From RUG100 sp034927505 (GTDB lineage: Bacteria; Bacillota; Clostridia; Peptostreptococcales; Anaerovoracaceae), in NCBI GenBank assembly GCA_034927505.1, contig JAYFPY010000024.1, forward strand, positions 1 to 64,000: 64,000 bases of DNA, written 5' to 3'. Of the stretch, positions 53,135-62,400 are shown piece by piece. A program made the position numbers and the translations under genes. Positions within the stretch are counted from its first letter, which is position 1, and each line of letters begins with the position of its first letter. Under the pieces are notes generated by a model. The model ran no database searches. It was given only the letters and a program-made list of their open reading frames with translations, and was not told where the DNA came from.

Positions 53135-54004
53135 ATGGATATTATATATGGTATTATGGCGGCGTTCGGTGGAGGCATACTGGGTGCAACTCTTGGTGCA
53201 CTGCCGATGTTTATTATGACAGGTTTTATTGGATTTATTGGTGCGGCAATGCAGATGAGCAATTCGAACATGGCGGAGATGTTCAGCGGAGATATTATTT
53301 TCGGAGCGCTTACAGGGCCGCAGGTAGCTTTTGCAGGCGGAGTCGCGGCGGCGGCATTTGCAGCGCACAGACTTGAACTGCTGGAAGCGGGCAGTGATAT
53401 AATAACGCCTTTGTTTAAATTCAAGAGCACTTCTACAATAATTATCGGAGGTGTTTTCGGCGTGATAGGATTTCTGGCAACAAATGGGCTGGCTGCTGCG
53501 AGCTATCCGGGAAACGGCGTTGCATTGTCGGTAATAATCACAGGCGGGATCGTAAGGCTGATGCTGGGGCACAGAGGGATCGCGACGAAACGGTCTGTAA
53601 AAGAAAGAGAAATCGAAGAGCTGCGAAAAGCACGCAAAGAGAAAATAGGATTTTTGCATATGGATGATTTCTGTATGAATTTTGTCATCGCTCTGGGACT
53701 TGGAATGATTTTTTCATTCGTCAGTTTGAAGACCGGAGTAGTGGAACTGGGATTTTATTTCAGTGCAGCTTCGCTGGTACTGCTGCAGTTTGGATATTCT
53801 ATACCGCTGACGCATCACATAACGCTTACATGCAGCATTGCGGCTGCAGCAACGGGCAGTATATGGATCGGGATAATTTTTGCTGTTATAGCATGGTTCA
53901 TTGGCGATCTGTGGGAAAAGTATGTGAATGCGAGAGACGATACATGGTGGGATACTCCTTCTGCATCGATTGCGATATGCAGCCTTATAATGCTGCTGCT
54001 GTGA
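53135..54004 (+). CDS. Polytopic membrane protein of unknown function
   Basis: A 289-residue integral membrane protein with about eight to nine helices, Gly/Ala-rich like a transporter: GGGILGATLGALPMFIMTG (about 12-30) and GALTGPQVAFAGGVAAAAFAA (about 57-77) near the start. A charged cytoplasmic loop (KREIEELRKARKEK-type, about 155-170) divides it into two parts. I do not recognise the family. ATG after AAAAGGAATG. It lies behind the alcohol dehydrogenase terminator with no clear promoter of its own, 98 bp before a CDF transporter. Confidence 0.65.
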   Translation: MDIIYGIMAAFGGGILGATLGALPMFIMTGFIGFIGAAMQMSNSNMAEMFSGDIIFGALTGPQVAFAGGVAAAAFAAHRLELLEAGSDIITPLFKFKSTSTIIIGGVFGVIGFLATNGLAAASYPGNGVALSVIITGGIVRLMLGHRGIATKRSVKEREIEELRKARKEKIGFLHMDDFCMNFVIALGLGMIFSFVSLKTGVVELGFYFSAASLVLLQFGYSIPLTHHITLTCSIAAAATGSIWIGIIFAVIAWFIGDLWEKYVNARDDTWWDTPSASIAICSLIMLLL

Positions 54005-54102
54005 CTTGCATGGCTGTGTTTTAGAAGTTTTACCTTGTGGACAGACCGGATTTGGCATATACTTTTCATTGAATGAGTAAGATGAAATGAAGGAGATCGC
54101 AA

Positions 54103-54990
54103 GTGAAAGAAACAGAGTTGACTAATACGCAGCGGGCGATGAGAGTATCGGCGACAAATATAATAGCTAATGCAGTCCTTGCGGTGCTGAAGTTTTTAGC
54201 GGGGATATTTGCGGGATCTGCGGCAATGATATCTGACGGGGTGCATACTGCGGCGGATGTTTTCGATACACTGATCGTTATTGTGGGGATCAAATTTGCC
54301 GACAAAAAGCCGGACGAGGGACATCAGTACGGGCATGACCGGATGGAGTGCATAGCTGCACTGATACTGTCCGGGATACTTTTTGTTACAGGACTGAGCA
54401 TAGGGGCTGACGGCGTACGCAACATAATGTCCGGCCTTCAGGAAGATCTGCGTGTGCCGGGGATGGCTGCTTTGATCGTTGCTATAATATCTATAGCGGC
54501 GAAGGAAGGCCTGTACTGGTACACAAGAGCGGGCGCAAAGAAAGTCGGATCGGGAGCATTGATGGCTACGGCATGGCACAATCGTACAGATGCCCTTTCA
54601 TCGGTGGGCGCCTTTATAGGCATCATAGGGGCCAGGCTGGGATTGCCGATAATGGACCCCATTGCCAGTGTCGCAATATGCGTGCTGGTGCTGAAAGTGG
54701 CGGTGGATATTTTCAGAAATTCTACGGCCAGACTGGTGGATAAATCATGCGATGAAAAGACTGTGGCCCTGATCAGGGAAATAATAGGATCGGAACCGGG
54801 TGTGATCGGCATACACGAACTGAAGACCAGAATGTTCGGTGCCAATTTTTATGCAGAGGCGGAGATAATAGTTGAAAGAGATCGTACTGCGGGAGAGATA
54901 TTTGCTCTTACAGATGATGTGCGCAGAAAAATGAAAGAGAAGATCCCACAGATGAAGGACTGTACTATAAGTATCAGACCGGATAATTGA
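54103..54990 (+). CDS. Cation diffusion facilitator transporter
   Basis: A 295-residue CDF exporter with six helices. Metal site 1 shows as H-x-x-x-D in GVHTAADVFDT (about 46-56) and H-x-x-x-D in WHNRTDALSS (about 151-160); DGVHTAAD is the family signature. The C-terminal cytoplasmic ferredoxin-like domain is present (GVIGIHELKTRMFGANFYAEAEIIV). It exports Zn2+, Mn2+ or Fe2+; the site H-D/H-D would fit manganese or iron as well as zinc. The GTG start at 54103 follows AAGGAG. It converges with the yitT-like gene 7 bp away. Confidence 0.9.
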   Translation: MKETELTNTQRAMRVSATNIIANAVLAVLKFLAGIFAGSAAMISDGVHTAADVFDTLIVIVGIKFADKKPDEGHQYGHDRMECIAALILSGILFVTGLSIGADGVRNIMSGLQEDLRVPGMAALIVAIISIAAKEGLYWYTRAGAKKVGSGALMATAWHNRTDALSSVGAFIGIIGARLGLPIMDPIASVAICVLVLKVAVDIFRNSTARLVDKSCDEKTVALIREIIGSEPGVIGIHELKTRMFGANFYAEAEIIVERDRTAGEIFALTDDVRRKMKEKIPQMKDCTISIRPDN

Positions 54991-54997
54991 TGCCGGA

Positions 54998-55912
54998 TCA
55001 CTGATCATCTTCTTTGTCCATAGCCTGGAATCCTTTGCCCCATACATTGTCTACCTGCACAACAGTGACGAATGCATCCGGATCCAGCTCGGTCAGATGA
55101 CGCCGCAGCTGTACGCTTTCACGGGGCGAGCAGAGCAGGCGCAGTTCGTTTCGAACAGTGTTCGTATAAGCCCCGGTGACAGTATGGACGGATACTCCCC
55201 GGTTCATTTCCTGCATTATATAGTGGCATACCTCATCGCCTTTGTCGGTTATTATCTGAAGCTGCATGAAGGTCGATCTGAATCCGTACAGGACCAGATT
55301 CACGGCTTCGGTGGCGATCCATTGAGTTATAAGAGCATAGAGAGCAATGTTCCTTCCGAATACAAAGGCACATGCAATGATTACGATTATATTTATGCCT
55401 GTCATGATTTTGTTCTGAGAGATATGAGGCCATACTTTTTTACGCAGCGCTTTGGCCAGCGAATCTGTTCCGCCGAATGAGTAGCCTCGATAAAAAACGA
55501 TCCCGTTGCATACTCCGGAAAACACGCCGCAGAAAACTGATGCCAAAAGAATGTCTTTCTCGGCCAGCAGCGACAGAGGAAACTGCTCCAGGAGCAACAG
55601 TGCCGCAGGATACATTATCGAGAGGAGCAGGATCTTCTTCACCTCTTTGAAACCCAGCATAATCCAGACCACTATTACTACAACGACAGTCAGCGCGTAG
55701 TAGATCAGCGAATAATCAAATCCGGTATAGTCCTGAACGATCCTGGCGATCCCGGTGACGCCTCCGGAAGCCAGCCCGTTGGGTATCATGATCGCAACTG
55801 TGGCGAAGGCCCCCGACAGACATCCAAGTACAAGAAATATAAGATCCACGGACGCCGTTTTGATTTTTTCTTTTGTTATTATCTTTGATATTTTTTTAAT
55901 TACCTTTTTCAT
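54998..55912 (-). CDS. YitT-family membrane protein (DUF161/DUF2179)
   Basis: A 304-residue protein with five to six N-terminal helices (a Gly-rich GLASGGVTGIARIVQDYTGF near 47-66 is diagnostic) and a C-terminal cytoplasmic DUF2179 domain (about 220-290) that resembles nucleotide- or metal-binding sensor folds. The function is unknown. The start at 55912 is 9 nt after GGGAG; the ATG at 55921 would be too close. Confidence 0.88.
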   Translation of the reverse strand: MKKVIKKISKIITKEKIKTASVDLIFLVLGCLSGAFATVAIMIPNGLASGGVTGIARIVQDYTGFDYSLIYYALTVVVVIVVWIMLGFKEVKKILLLSIMYPAALLLLEQFPLSLLAEKDILLASVFCGVFSGVCNGIVFYRGYSFGGTDSLAKALRKKVWPHISQNKIMTGINIIVIIACAFVFGRNIALYALITQWIATEAVNLVLYGFRSTFMQLQIITDKGDEVCHYIMQEMNRGVSVHTVTGAYTNTVRNELRLLCSPRESVQLRRHLTELDPDAFVTVVQVDNVWGKGFQAMDKEDDQ

Positions 55913-56143
55913 TATCACCATCTCCCTTGAATATCAAATTTGGTAGATAAATTATACCACAGTGTATGCGGTATGGTTAGATGTGCTTAGTATTGTCGAT
56001 TGGCTCATGTTTTTGCGCTTATATGTATATATTCGCTGTTTTTTTGTGATGGATCGCATGATATTCGCTCATTTTTTTGTAAAACGGTTGTAAACAGCAT
56101 ATAATGATAAAGACTATCTGAAAACCAGATAAAGGGAGGTACC

Positions 56144-56548
56144 ATGAAACAACTGGAAGTAGCAGGGGCCATACTGGTCCGTGACGGTAAAATATTATGC
56201 GCTCAGAGGGGCGAAGGGAAATACGATTACACTTCATATAAATATGAATTCCCGGGAGGAAAGCTGGAAGAGGGCGAGACTCCAAAGGAAGCTCTCCACC
56301 GAGAACTTATAGAAGAAATGGATATTGACATAAAGATCGATGACATGAAGACATACTGTGTTGTCGAGCACAGGTACAGAGATTTTGAAATAAGGATGTA
56401 CGCGTTCCTGTGTCCTATGGATTCAGACAAAATAACATTGAAGGTACATGTTGATGCCAAGTGGCTCGCTCCGGAGCGTCTGAAGGAACTGGACTGGGCC
56501 GGGGCAGACTGGCCGATAGTAAAAGAACTGGAAGTAGGAGGTATATGA
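56144..56548 (+). CDS. NUDIX hydrolase (MutT type)
   Basis: A 134-residue (8-oxo-dGTP diphosphatase-like) enzyme. The Nudix box GGKLEEGETPKEALHRELIEEM (about 41-62) has all catalytic glutamates; the usual glycine after EE-x is replaced by Asp. It degrades damaged or unusual nucleoside triphosphates. ATG after GGGAGG. It ends 1 bp before the start of the PLD/helicase gene, whose ribosome site lies inside it, so the two are translationally coupled. Confidence 0.9.
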   Translation: MKQLEVAGAILVRDGKILCAQRGEGKYDYTSYKYEFPGGKLEEGETPKEALHRELIEEMDIDIKIDDMKTYCVVEHRYRDFEIRMYAFLCPMDSDKITLKVHVDAKWLAPERLKELDWAGADWPIVKELEVGGI

Positions 56549-56549
56549 T

Positions 56550-59441
56550 ATGGGTATTGCGGAAAGCCTGTCGGAGAGTCTGAAGAACGGTTTTGTGGAC
56601 TGCAGTCTGTCGTCTCTGGAAAAGTATGATCCGAAACTTTTGGTCAACGATCACAAAAAAGGCAAGAAAGTCCTGACCACCATAGAAAATGAACTCAGGA
56701 GCTGTGAAGAGTTTTATTTTTCCGTTGCTTTCATAACAGGCAGCGGGGTGACCAGTCTGATAAATATCCTTTCAGAGCTGGAGCAGAAAAACATCAAGGG
56801 TAAAATAATAACTTCCCAATATCAGAATTTCACTCAGCCTGCGGCATTGACGAGACTTTTGAAATTCAGGAACATAGAACTGAAAATAGTCACAGAGGGT
56901 AATTTCCACGCCAAAGGATATATCTTCAGACATACGGATTCCTACTCATTCATCATAGGCAGCAGCAATCTTACTCAGGACGCACTGGGGTCCAACAAGG
57001 AATGGAACGTGAAGTTGTCGTCTCTTGAAAACGGGGCTGTCATGCAGAACATCATTAGGGAGTTCGACCGTACATTCGAGGATGCGACTGCTGTCAATGA
57101 GGCATGGATAGAAGAATACAGCAAGATATACCAAGAGATCCGAGCTTCACAGAAAGCTGCAGTCGAACATGCGGAAAACAATCTGATCCGATTCGAAAAG
57201 ATCAATCCGAACAAGATGCAGGTCGAAGCGCTGAAGGCTATAGAGTCGCTGCGAAACGACGGCAGGAGCAAGGCACTTCTGATATCTGCAACGGGGACCG
57301 GCAAAACATATCTGTCGGCTTTTGATGTAAGAAAATACAACCCGGAGCGATTTCTGTTCGTGGTGCATCGGGGCAATATCGCAAGGGCCGCCGAGCGGAG
57401 CTTCAAAAGGGTCCTGGGAGCAGAGATAGACACAGGATTCATTACGGGAGGCAGAAAAGACAAAGACAGTCGGTATACATTTGCCACTGTACAGACCCTG
57501 GCAAAGGACAGCGTGCTGGGATCGTTTGATAAAGAACATTTCGATTATATCGTGATAGATGAAGTCCATCGTTCCGGAGCAGAGACGTATCAGAAAGTCC
57601 TGAAGCATTTCGAACCGAAATTCCTGCTGGGCATGACTGCTACTCCGGAGAGAACGGACGGGTATGATATCTTCGAAAGCTTCGATCACAACATAGCTTA
57701 TGAGATACGCCTGAACAGAGCGCTGGAAGAAAACATGCTGGTGCCTTTTCATTATTTCGGCGTCAGTGAGATAGCTGTTGACGGCAAGGTGCTGGATGAC
57801 AATGCGGAATTCAGAGATCTGATATGCGATGAGCGTGTAGACAGGATCATTGAAGCCGCGGATTTTTACGGACATGACGGAGACCGGGTCAAAGGCCTGG
57901 TGTTCTGCAGCCGGACCGAGGAAGCCGCCCGGCTGTCGCTGGAATTCAACAGCCGGGGATTCAGAACAGCGGCGCTGACAGGATCTGATACGGAAGACGC
58001 CAGGGAAGAGGCGATCGAAAAACTGGAAACGGATAATGGAGAAAGGGGCAGTCTGGACTATATTTTCACAGTGGACATTTTCAACGAAGGCGTGGATATC
58101 CCTTCCCTCAATCAGATAATAATGCTGAGACCGACCCAGTCTGCAATAGTGTTTGTGCAGCAGCTGGGGAGAGGGCTGAGAAAACACGGGATGAAAGAGT
58201 ATCTTACGGTGATCGATTTCATAGGGAATTACAGCAATAATTATCTGCTGCCTATAGCTTTGTACGGAGATAAAACATACAACAAAGATACCATCAGAAA
58301 ACTGATGAACAGCGGCAGCAGCACTATACCGGGCAGCTCCACAGTACAGTTCGACAGTATAACCAAAGAGAAGATATTCAAAGCGATCGACAAAGCAAGA
58401 CTGGACGGCAAGCGGGAAATGAAGAATGACTACAGGCTGATGAAGTATCAGCTGGGAAGAGTCCCGACCATGATGGATTTTATGAAGCACGGCGGACGGG
58501 AGCCTTATTCATTTGTTTCAAAGTGCGATTCCTATTACGGCTTTCTCAGATATGCGGACAGGGAGTCGACAGCTGAGCTGCCGGAAAGCCGGGAAAACTT
58601 GCTGGCATTTTATTCAAAAGAAATATTAAACGGGAAGAGGGTCGAAGAAGCCGTAATTCTGGCGCTCCTTTTGACTAAAGATATTGTGTCGGCCGAAGAA
58701 GTGAGGAGCGTGATCGAAAACGAATTCGGATTTGAAAGTTCGGAGGGGACGCTGGTTTCGGCAACGGATCTGCTCAACGGCGGATTCATAAAGGCCGGAG
58801 ACAGAGCTAAATACGGCATCGAAAAGAATATAGATTTCAATGGTATGACGTTCACCATGGAAGAGGCATTTAAGGGCATACTGCTTGAGGATGGGATGCA
58901 TGGATATCTGGATGATATGATCAAATACTCATTTGCAAGATATAAAAAGGATTTTGACATTGAGAAATACCGGGACGGATTCAATCTGTACGCCAAATAT
59001 TCCAGAAAGGATGCATGCCGGATCCTCAACTGGAAGAGCAATGAAGAGGGGACCATATTTGGGTACAGAGTCAAGTATGATACATGTCCGATCTTTGTCA
59101 CATACAATAAAAAAGAGAACATCACCAGCAGTACAAAGTATGAGGATGAATTCATAAACCCATACTGCTTTAGCTGGATGACCAGGAACAATGTTACTCT
59201 GAAGACGGCGGAGATCCAGCCCCTGCTCCACTATGGAGAGAGCGGAGTCAGGATACCGCTGTTCATAAAGAAGAGCGACGGCGAGGGTACGGATTTTTAT
59301 TACATGGGCGATGTGGAACCGGCTTTTCATGAAGAAGACGAGATCAAAAATGATAAAAACAAGATGCTTCCTATAGTCAATTTCAAATTTACTATGAAGG
59401 ATGAAGTGGAAGAATCGATGTACAGATATCTGGAAGAATAA
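56550..59441 (+). CDS. PLD-nuclease/DEAH helicase fusion with DUF3427
   Basis: A 963-residue DNA-processing protein. Residues about 50-190 form a phospholipase-D-type nuclease domain (FHAKGYIF...GSSNLTQDAL, about 115-150). A superfamily-2 helicase core follows: Walker A SATGTGKT (about 244-251), VIDEVHRSG (about 334-342), TATPERTDG (about 365), LVFCSRTEE and the QQLGRGLRKH motif VI (about 536-545). The C-terminal 350 residues are DUF3427. Such proteins resemble restriction/repair helicases and are often found in genomic islands with defence genes. Coupling to a NUDIX gene is conspicuous. Whether it defends against phage or repairs DNA is open. Confidence 0.9.
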   Translation: MGIAESLSESLKNGFVDCSLSSLEKYDPKLLVNDHKKGKKVLTTIENELRSCEEFYFSVAFITGSGVTSLINILSELEQKNIKGKIITSQYQNFTQPAALTRLLKFRNIELKIVTEGNFHAKGYIFRHTDSYSFIIGSSNLTQDALGSNKEWNVKLSSLENGAVMQNIIREFDRTFEDATAVNEAWIEEYSKIYQEIRASQKAAVEHAENNLIRFEKINPNKMQVEALKAIESLRNDGRSKALLISATGTGKTYLSAFDVRKYNPERFLFVVHRGNIARAAERSFKRVLGAEIDTGFITGGRKDKDSRYTFATVQTLAKDSVLGSFDKEHFDYIVIDEVHRSGAETYQKVLKHFEPKFLLGMTATPERTDGYDIFESFDHNIAYEIRLNRALEENMLVPFHYFGVSEIAVDGKVLDDNAEFRDLICDERVDRIIEAADFYGHDGDRVKGLVFCSRTEEAARLSLEFNSRGFRTAALTGSDTEDAREEAIEKLETDNGERGSLDYIFTVDIFNEGVDIPSLNQIIMLRPTQSAIVFVQQLGRGLRKHGMKEYLTVIDFIGNYSNNYLLPIALYGDKTYNKDTIRKLMNSGSSTIPGSSTVQFDSITKEKIFKAIDKARLDGKREMKNDYRLMKYQLGRVPTMMDFMKHGGREPYSFVSKCDSYYGFLRYADRESTAELPESRENLLAFYSKEILNGKRVEEAVILALLLTKDIVSAEEVRSVIENEFGFESSEGTLVSATDLLNGGFIKAGDRAKYGIEKNIDFNGMTFTMEEAFKGILLEDGMHGYLDDMIKYSFARYKKDFDIEKYRDGFNLYAKYSRKDACRILNWKSNEEGTIFGYRVKYDTCPIFVTYNKKENITSSTKYEDEFINPYCFSWMTRNNVTLKTAEIQPLLHYGESGVRIPLFIKKSDGEGTDFYYMGDVEPAFHEEDEIKNDKNKMLPIVNFKFTMKDEVEESMYRYLEE

Positions 59442-59510
59442 GGAAACGCGGCCGATTTATATAAAAACAGAAAATCAGCCGGCCATGTTTTTGCAGATCC
59501 ATTGCCATAT

Positions 59511-59553
59511 AGAAAAAGGACCGCTGGTAAGAGGTACCGGTGCAGTCCTTTGC
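59511..59553 (-). terminator. Terminator of the NSS transporter operon (- strand)
   Basis: GGAC...GGTA-AGAGG-TACC...GTCC forms an interrupted hairpin (59518-59550); on the - strand it is followed by T5. The 176 bp between the helicase and MetS genes contain nothing else certain, although GGCCGAT/ATC-GCCGGCC near 59450-59484 may terminate the helicase transcript. Confidence 0.55.
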
Positions 59554-59617
59554 ATGTGTGATAAATTATCTGTTTTTGACAGGAACAATCATATAGTTCC
59601 TATATGGCTGATATGAG

Positions 59618-59746
59618 TTATTGCTGTTTATCATTTAATTTTTTCTTTTTCTTCTCTGCATGCATCATGTAAAATGAGGAAAAGAAGAATCCTCCCCACA
59701 GCAGTCCGCAGCCGATTATCATCATTATTATTGCGGAAGTAGCCAT
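59618..59746 (-). CDS. MetS-type small subunit of the NSS transporter
   Basis: A 42-residue membrane peptide (MATSAIIMMIIGCGLLWGG, then FYMMHAEKKKKK): one helix followed by a lysine-rich tail, the pattern of MetS subunits that accompany MetP transporters. It starts 1 bp after the transporter stop, with its AAGGAGG site within the transporter gene, giving strict coupling. Confidence 0.85.
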   Translation of the reverse strand: MATSAIIMMIIGCGLLWGGFFFSSFYMMHAEKKKKKLNDKQQ

Positions 59747-59747
59747 A

Positions 59748-61250
59748 TTATTCGACCTCCTTTGCACTGGCTTTATCAAGATCTCTATATCCTTCAAAGC
59801 CTTTCATCTTGGTAAAGACAGCAGCAAATACTATTATTATCAGTATAGCACCCCATCCAAACAGATTTATATCCATCTGTGAATAAGAACCGTATCCTTC
59901 GGTGATGAATTTGTATGTATTGATCACTGTCATTACTCCAAGGATCAGTACGGTTACGATCTTTAGGCAGAATGTCCACCATTTTCCTACACTGAAATTT
60001 GAATATTCGTTGGCAAGCTGTCTGATTTTTTCCGGGTTGAAGAACCATGCAATGAGTATTACTTCCAGAACTCCGCAGAAGGCTATGCCCACCTGATTGA
60101 CAAATGCATCAACTATATCGAGGATGTTCATGCCTGCGCCGGTGATGAACAGAATACTCAGAAGAAATGCAGGGACCAGTACGAATGTTACCGCACGTTT
60201 GTGAGGCATCTTGAATTTATCCTGGAATCCTGTGATCACTGCCTGAGATATGGATATCAGTGAAGTGAGACCTGCAACGAAGAGGGCTCCGAAAAAGCAT
60301 ACGCCTACCAGACCTTTGAAAGCCGGCAGTGAACTGATAGCCGTAGGGAATGTCATGAAAGCAAGACCAACGCCCTGGCCGGCTACAGCCTTTACTTCGA
60401 CACCCTGCTGCATAGCCATGTATCCGATGATGCTGAAAACTCCGATGCCTGCGAAAAGTTCGAAACCATGATTGGCAGTAGCTGTAATGAAAGCACTGTT
60501 GACCACGTCGGTCTTCTTAGGCAGGTAACTGGAATATGAGATCATTATCGCAAATGCTATGGAAAGACTGTAGAATATCTGTCCGTAAGCTGCCACCCAT
60601 ACGCTTGGCTTTGCCAGAGACGACCAGTCAGGCTTGAACATGTATTCCAGTCCGGCAGAAGCACCCGGCAGGGTCACTCCCCGGATAACAAGAACGCAGG
60701 TCAGCACCATGAGTATAGGCAGACACAGTCTGCATGCGACTTCAACGCCCTTGCTGATGCCTTTGTACATTATCAGTGCTGCAAGGCCCCATACGATAAG
60801 GAACGGTATCAGCAGATTTGTACGTATGCCGCCCAGCGTGTGTGCATTTTCAGTAACGCCCAGATACTTCAGGAAGAAGTTTGTAGGATCCGATCCCCAT
60901 GCCTGAGTGAATGAAAAGCCAACGTATGACAGTGTCCATACGACGATGGCCAGATAGTATATCAGTATCAGAAAAGCTACCATGACCTGCGCCCATCCCA
61001 GCCATTCGAATTTCGAATTGATCCTGGCCAGAGATACCGGTGCGCCGCCGCGGTATGTTTTACCGATGGTGTATTCCATTATTAGAATAGGTATACCTGC
61101 TGTTATTATTGCGAAAAAATATGGCAGCAAAAAAGCACCGCCTCCGTTGGATGCGGCTACATATGGGAATCTCCATAGATTTCCAAGTCCAACTGCTGAG
61201 CCGATTGCTGCCATAAGAAAGCCCAGCTTGGACGTCCATTGTTCTCTCAT
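59748..61250 (-). CDS. Neurotransmitter:sodium symporter-family (NSS) transporter
   Basis: A 500-residue, 12-helix Na+-dependent amino acid symporter. It opens with WTSKLGFLMAAIGSAVGLGNLWRFPY (about 5-30), the signature that forms the sodium and substrate sites. Bacterial members carry tryptophan, tyrosine, methionine or alanine; the MetS subunit next door suggests methionine/alanine uptake as in MetPS. The start at 61250 follows AGGAGG; upstream codons to 61313 are unlikely. Confidence 0.92.
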   Translation of the reverse strand: MREQWTSKLGFLMAAIGSAVGLGNLWRFPYVAASNGGGAFLLPYFFAIITAGIPILIMEYTIGKTYRGGAPVSLARINSKFEWLGWAQVMVAFLILIYYLAIVVWTLSYVGFSFTQAWGSDPTNFFLKYLGVTENAHTLGGIRTNLLIPFLIVWGLAALIMYKGISKGVEVACRLCLPILMVLTCVLVIRGVTLPGASAGLEYMFKPDWSSLAKPSVWVAAYGQIFYSLSIAFAIMISYSSYLPKKTDVVNSAFITATANHGFELFAGIGVFSIIGYMAMQQGVEVKAVAGQGVGLAFMTFPTAISSLPAFKGLVGVCFFGALFVAGLTSLISISQAVITGFQDKFKMPHKRAVTFVLVPAFLLSILFITGAGMNILDIVDAFVNQVGIAFCGVLEVILIAWFFNPEKIRQLANEYSNFSVGKWWTFCLKIVTVLILGVMTVINTYKFITEGYGSYSQMDINLFGWGAILIIIVFAAVFTKMKGFEGYRDLDKASAKEVE

Positions 61251-61356
61251 TTTAAACCTCCTGAAAAAAACATCTTGAGACAACATGATACCGTATATGA
61301 CAGGCAGTGTCAAAGGATTTGGGCCAAGTATACAAGATATTTGTTATTTATTTGGA

Positions 61357-61384
61357 TTGACAGAACAACTTTGCCGGGTAGAAT
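61357..61384 (+). promoter_or_regulatory. Sigma-A promoter of the lipoprotein nuclease gene
   Basis: TTGACA and TAGAAT with a 16-bp spacer, 26 bp before the start codon; AAGGAGAGG lies between. Confidence 0.6.
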
Positions 61385-61410
61385 ATAAACAAGGAGAGGT
61401 GTTTTAAATC

Positions 61411-62400
61411 ATGGACAATATAAGGAAAATATTGCTGTTCATGCTGGTGTCGATAATGATAACGGCAGCGGGGTGCGGACAGACGGCAGATCAGACGGGT
61501 GTATCTGATGCCGGCGATCAAGACGCTGCAGTATCTACGGCAGAAGAGCAGGTAGAAAGCGTGCAGAAGGCTGATGAAGCCACGACGGAAACAGCCGGCA
61601 CAAAGACGATTGAAGACATACCGGCTTTTAGTGACAGCCCCTATGTTGAGATAGATAATAATGAACCGGATTTTTCCAAGGTGCAGCTGACGACAAAATC
61701 ATATGAAAGCTACAGCGAGATCGATTCTCTGGGAAGATGCGGAACAGCCGAAGCCTGCGTAGGCAGAGGCACCATGCCGACTGATAAAAGAGGCAGTATT
61801 GGGATGATAAAGCCTGCGGGATGGCATACGATAAAATATGATTCGGTAGACGGAAAATATCTTTACAACAGATGTCATTTGATCGGATATCAGCTGACCG
61901 GGGAAAACGCCAATGAAGAGAATCTTATAACGGGGACCAGATATATGAATGTGGACGGCATGCTGCCTTTCGAGAATGAAGTGGCCGACTATGTGGAGTC
62001 TACAGGCAATCATGTAATGTACAGAGTAACGCCTGTATATGAAAAGAACGATCTTCTTGCTTCCGGGGTACAGATGGAAGCCGAGTCTGTAGAGGATAAA
62101 GGCGAAGGCGTTTCATTCAATATATATGCTTACAACGAGCAGCCGGGGATCACTATCGACCATGCAACAGGAGACAGCAGGGGCAGCGGAAGGATCTCTT
62201 CATCGGCAGAGGAAAGCAGCAATGTGGGTCCGTCCGATGCAAAGGGAACATATGTGGTCAATCTGAATACGAAGAAATTCCACAAACCTTCGTGCTACAG
62301 TGTGAAAACTATGAGCGATTCCAACAAAAAGACATATAAAGGGAAAAAGCAGAGCCTGATAGACAACGGTTACGAGCCGTGCAAAAACTGTGATCCATGA
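61411..62400 (+). CDS. Lipoprotein DNA/RNA non-specific endonuclease with Ada-like Cys tail
   Basis: A 329-residue exported lipoprotein: signal peptide with lipobox ITAAGC (Cys 22), an acidic/Thr-rich linker, then a DNA-entry nuclease-like domain of the EndA/Spd type with NRCHLIGYQLTGENANEENLITGTRYMN (about 151-178; the NRCHLIG histidine is the catalytic base). The last 50 residues (VVNLNTKKFHKPSCYSVKTM ... GYEPCKNCDP) form an Ada-type metal-binding domain. It may degrade extracellular DNA or process incoming DNA. The gene ends exactly where the convergent antiporter gene ends. Confidence 0.88.
   Translation: MDNIRKILLFMLVSIMITAAGCGQTADQTGVSDAGDQDAAVSTAEEQVESVQKADEATTETAGTKTIEDIPAFSDSPYVEIDNNEPDFSKVQLTTKSYESYSEIDSLGRCGTAEACVGRGTMPTDKRGSIGMIKPAGWHTIKYDSVDGKYLYNRCHLIGYQLTGENANEENLITGTRYMNVDGMLPFENEVADYVESTGNHVMYRVTPVYEKNDLLASGVQMEAESVEDKGEGVSFNIYAYNEQPGITIDHATGDSRGSGRISSSAEESSNVGPSDAKGTYVVNLNTKKFHKPSCYSVKTMSDSNKKTYKGKKQSLIDNGYEPCKNCDP

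Noticed and set aside
57147..58490. 447-codon reverse-strand frame inside the helicase gene
   Set aside because: Cys/His/Phe-rich nonsense composition opposite conserved helicase motifs.
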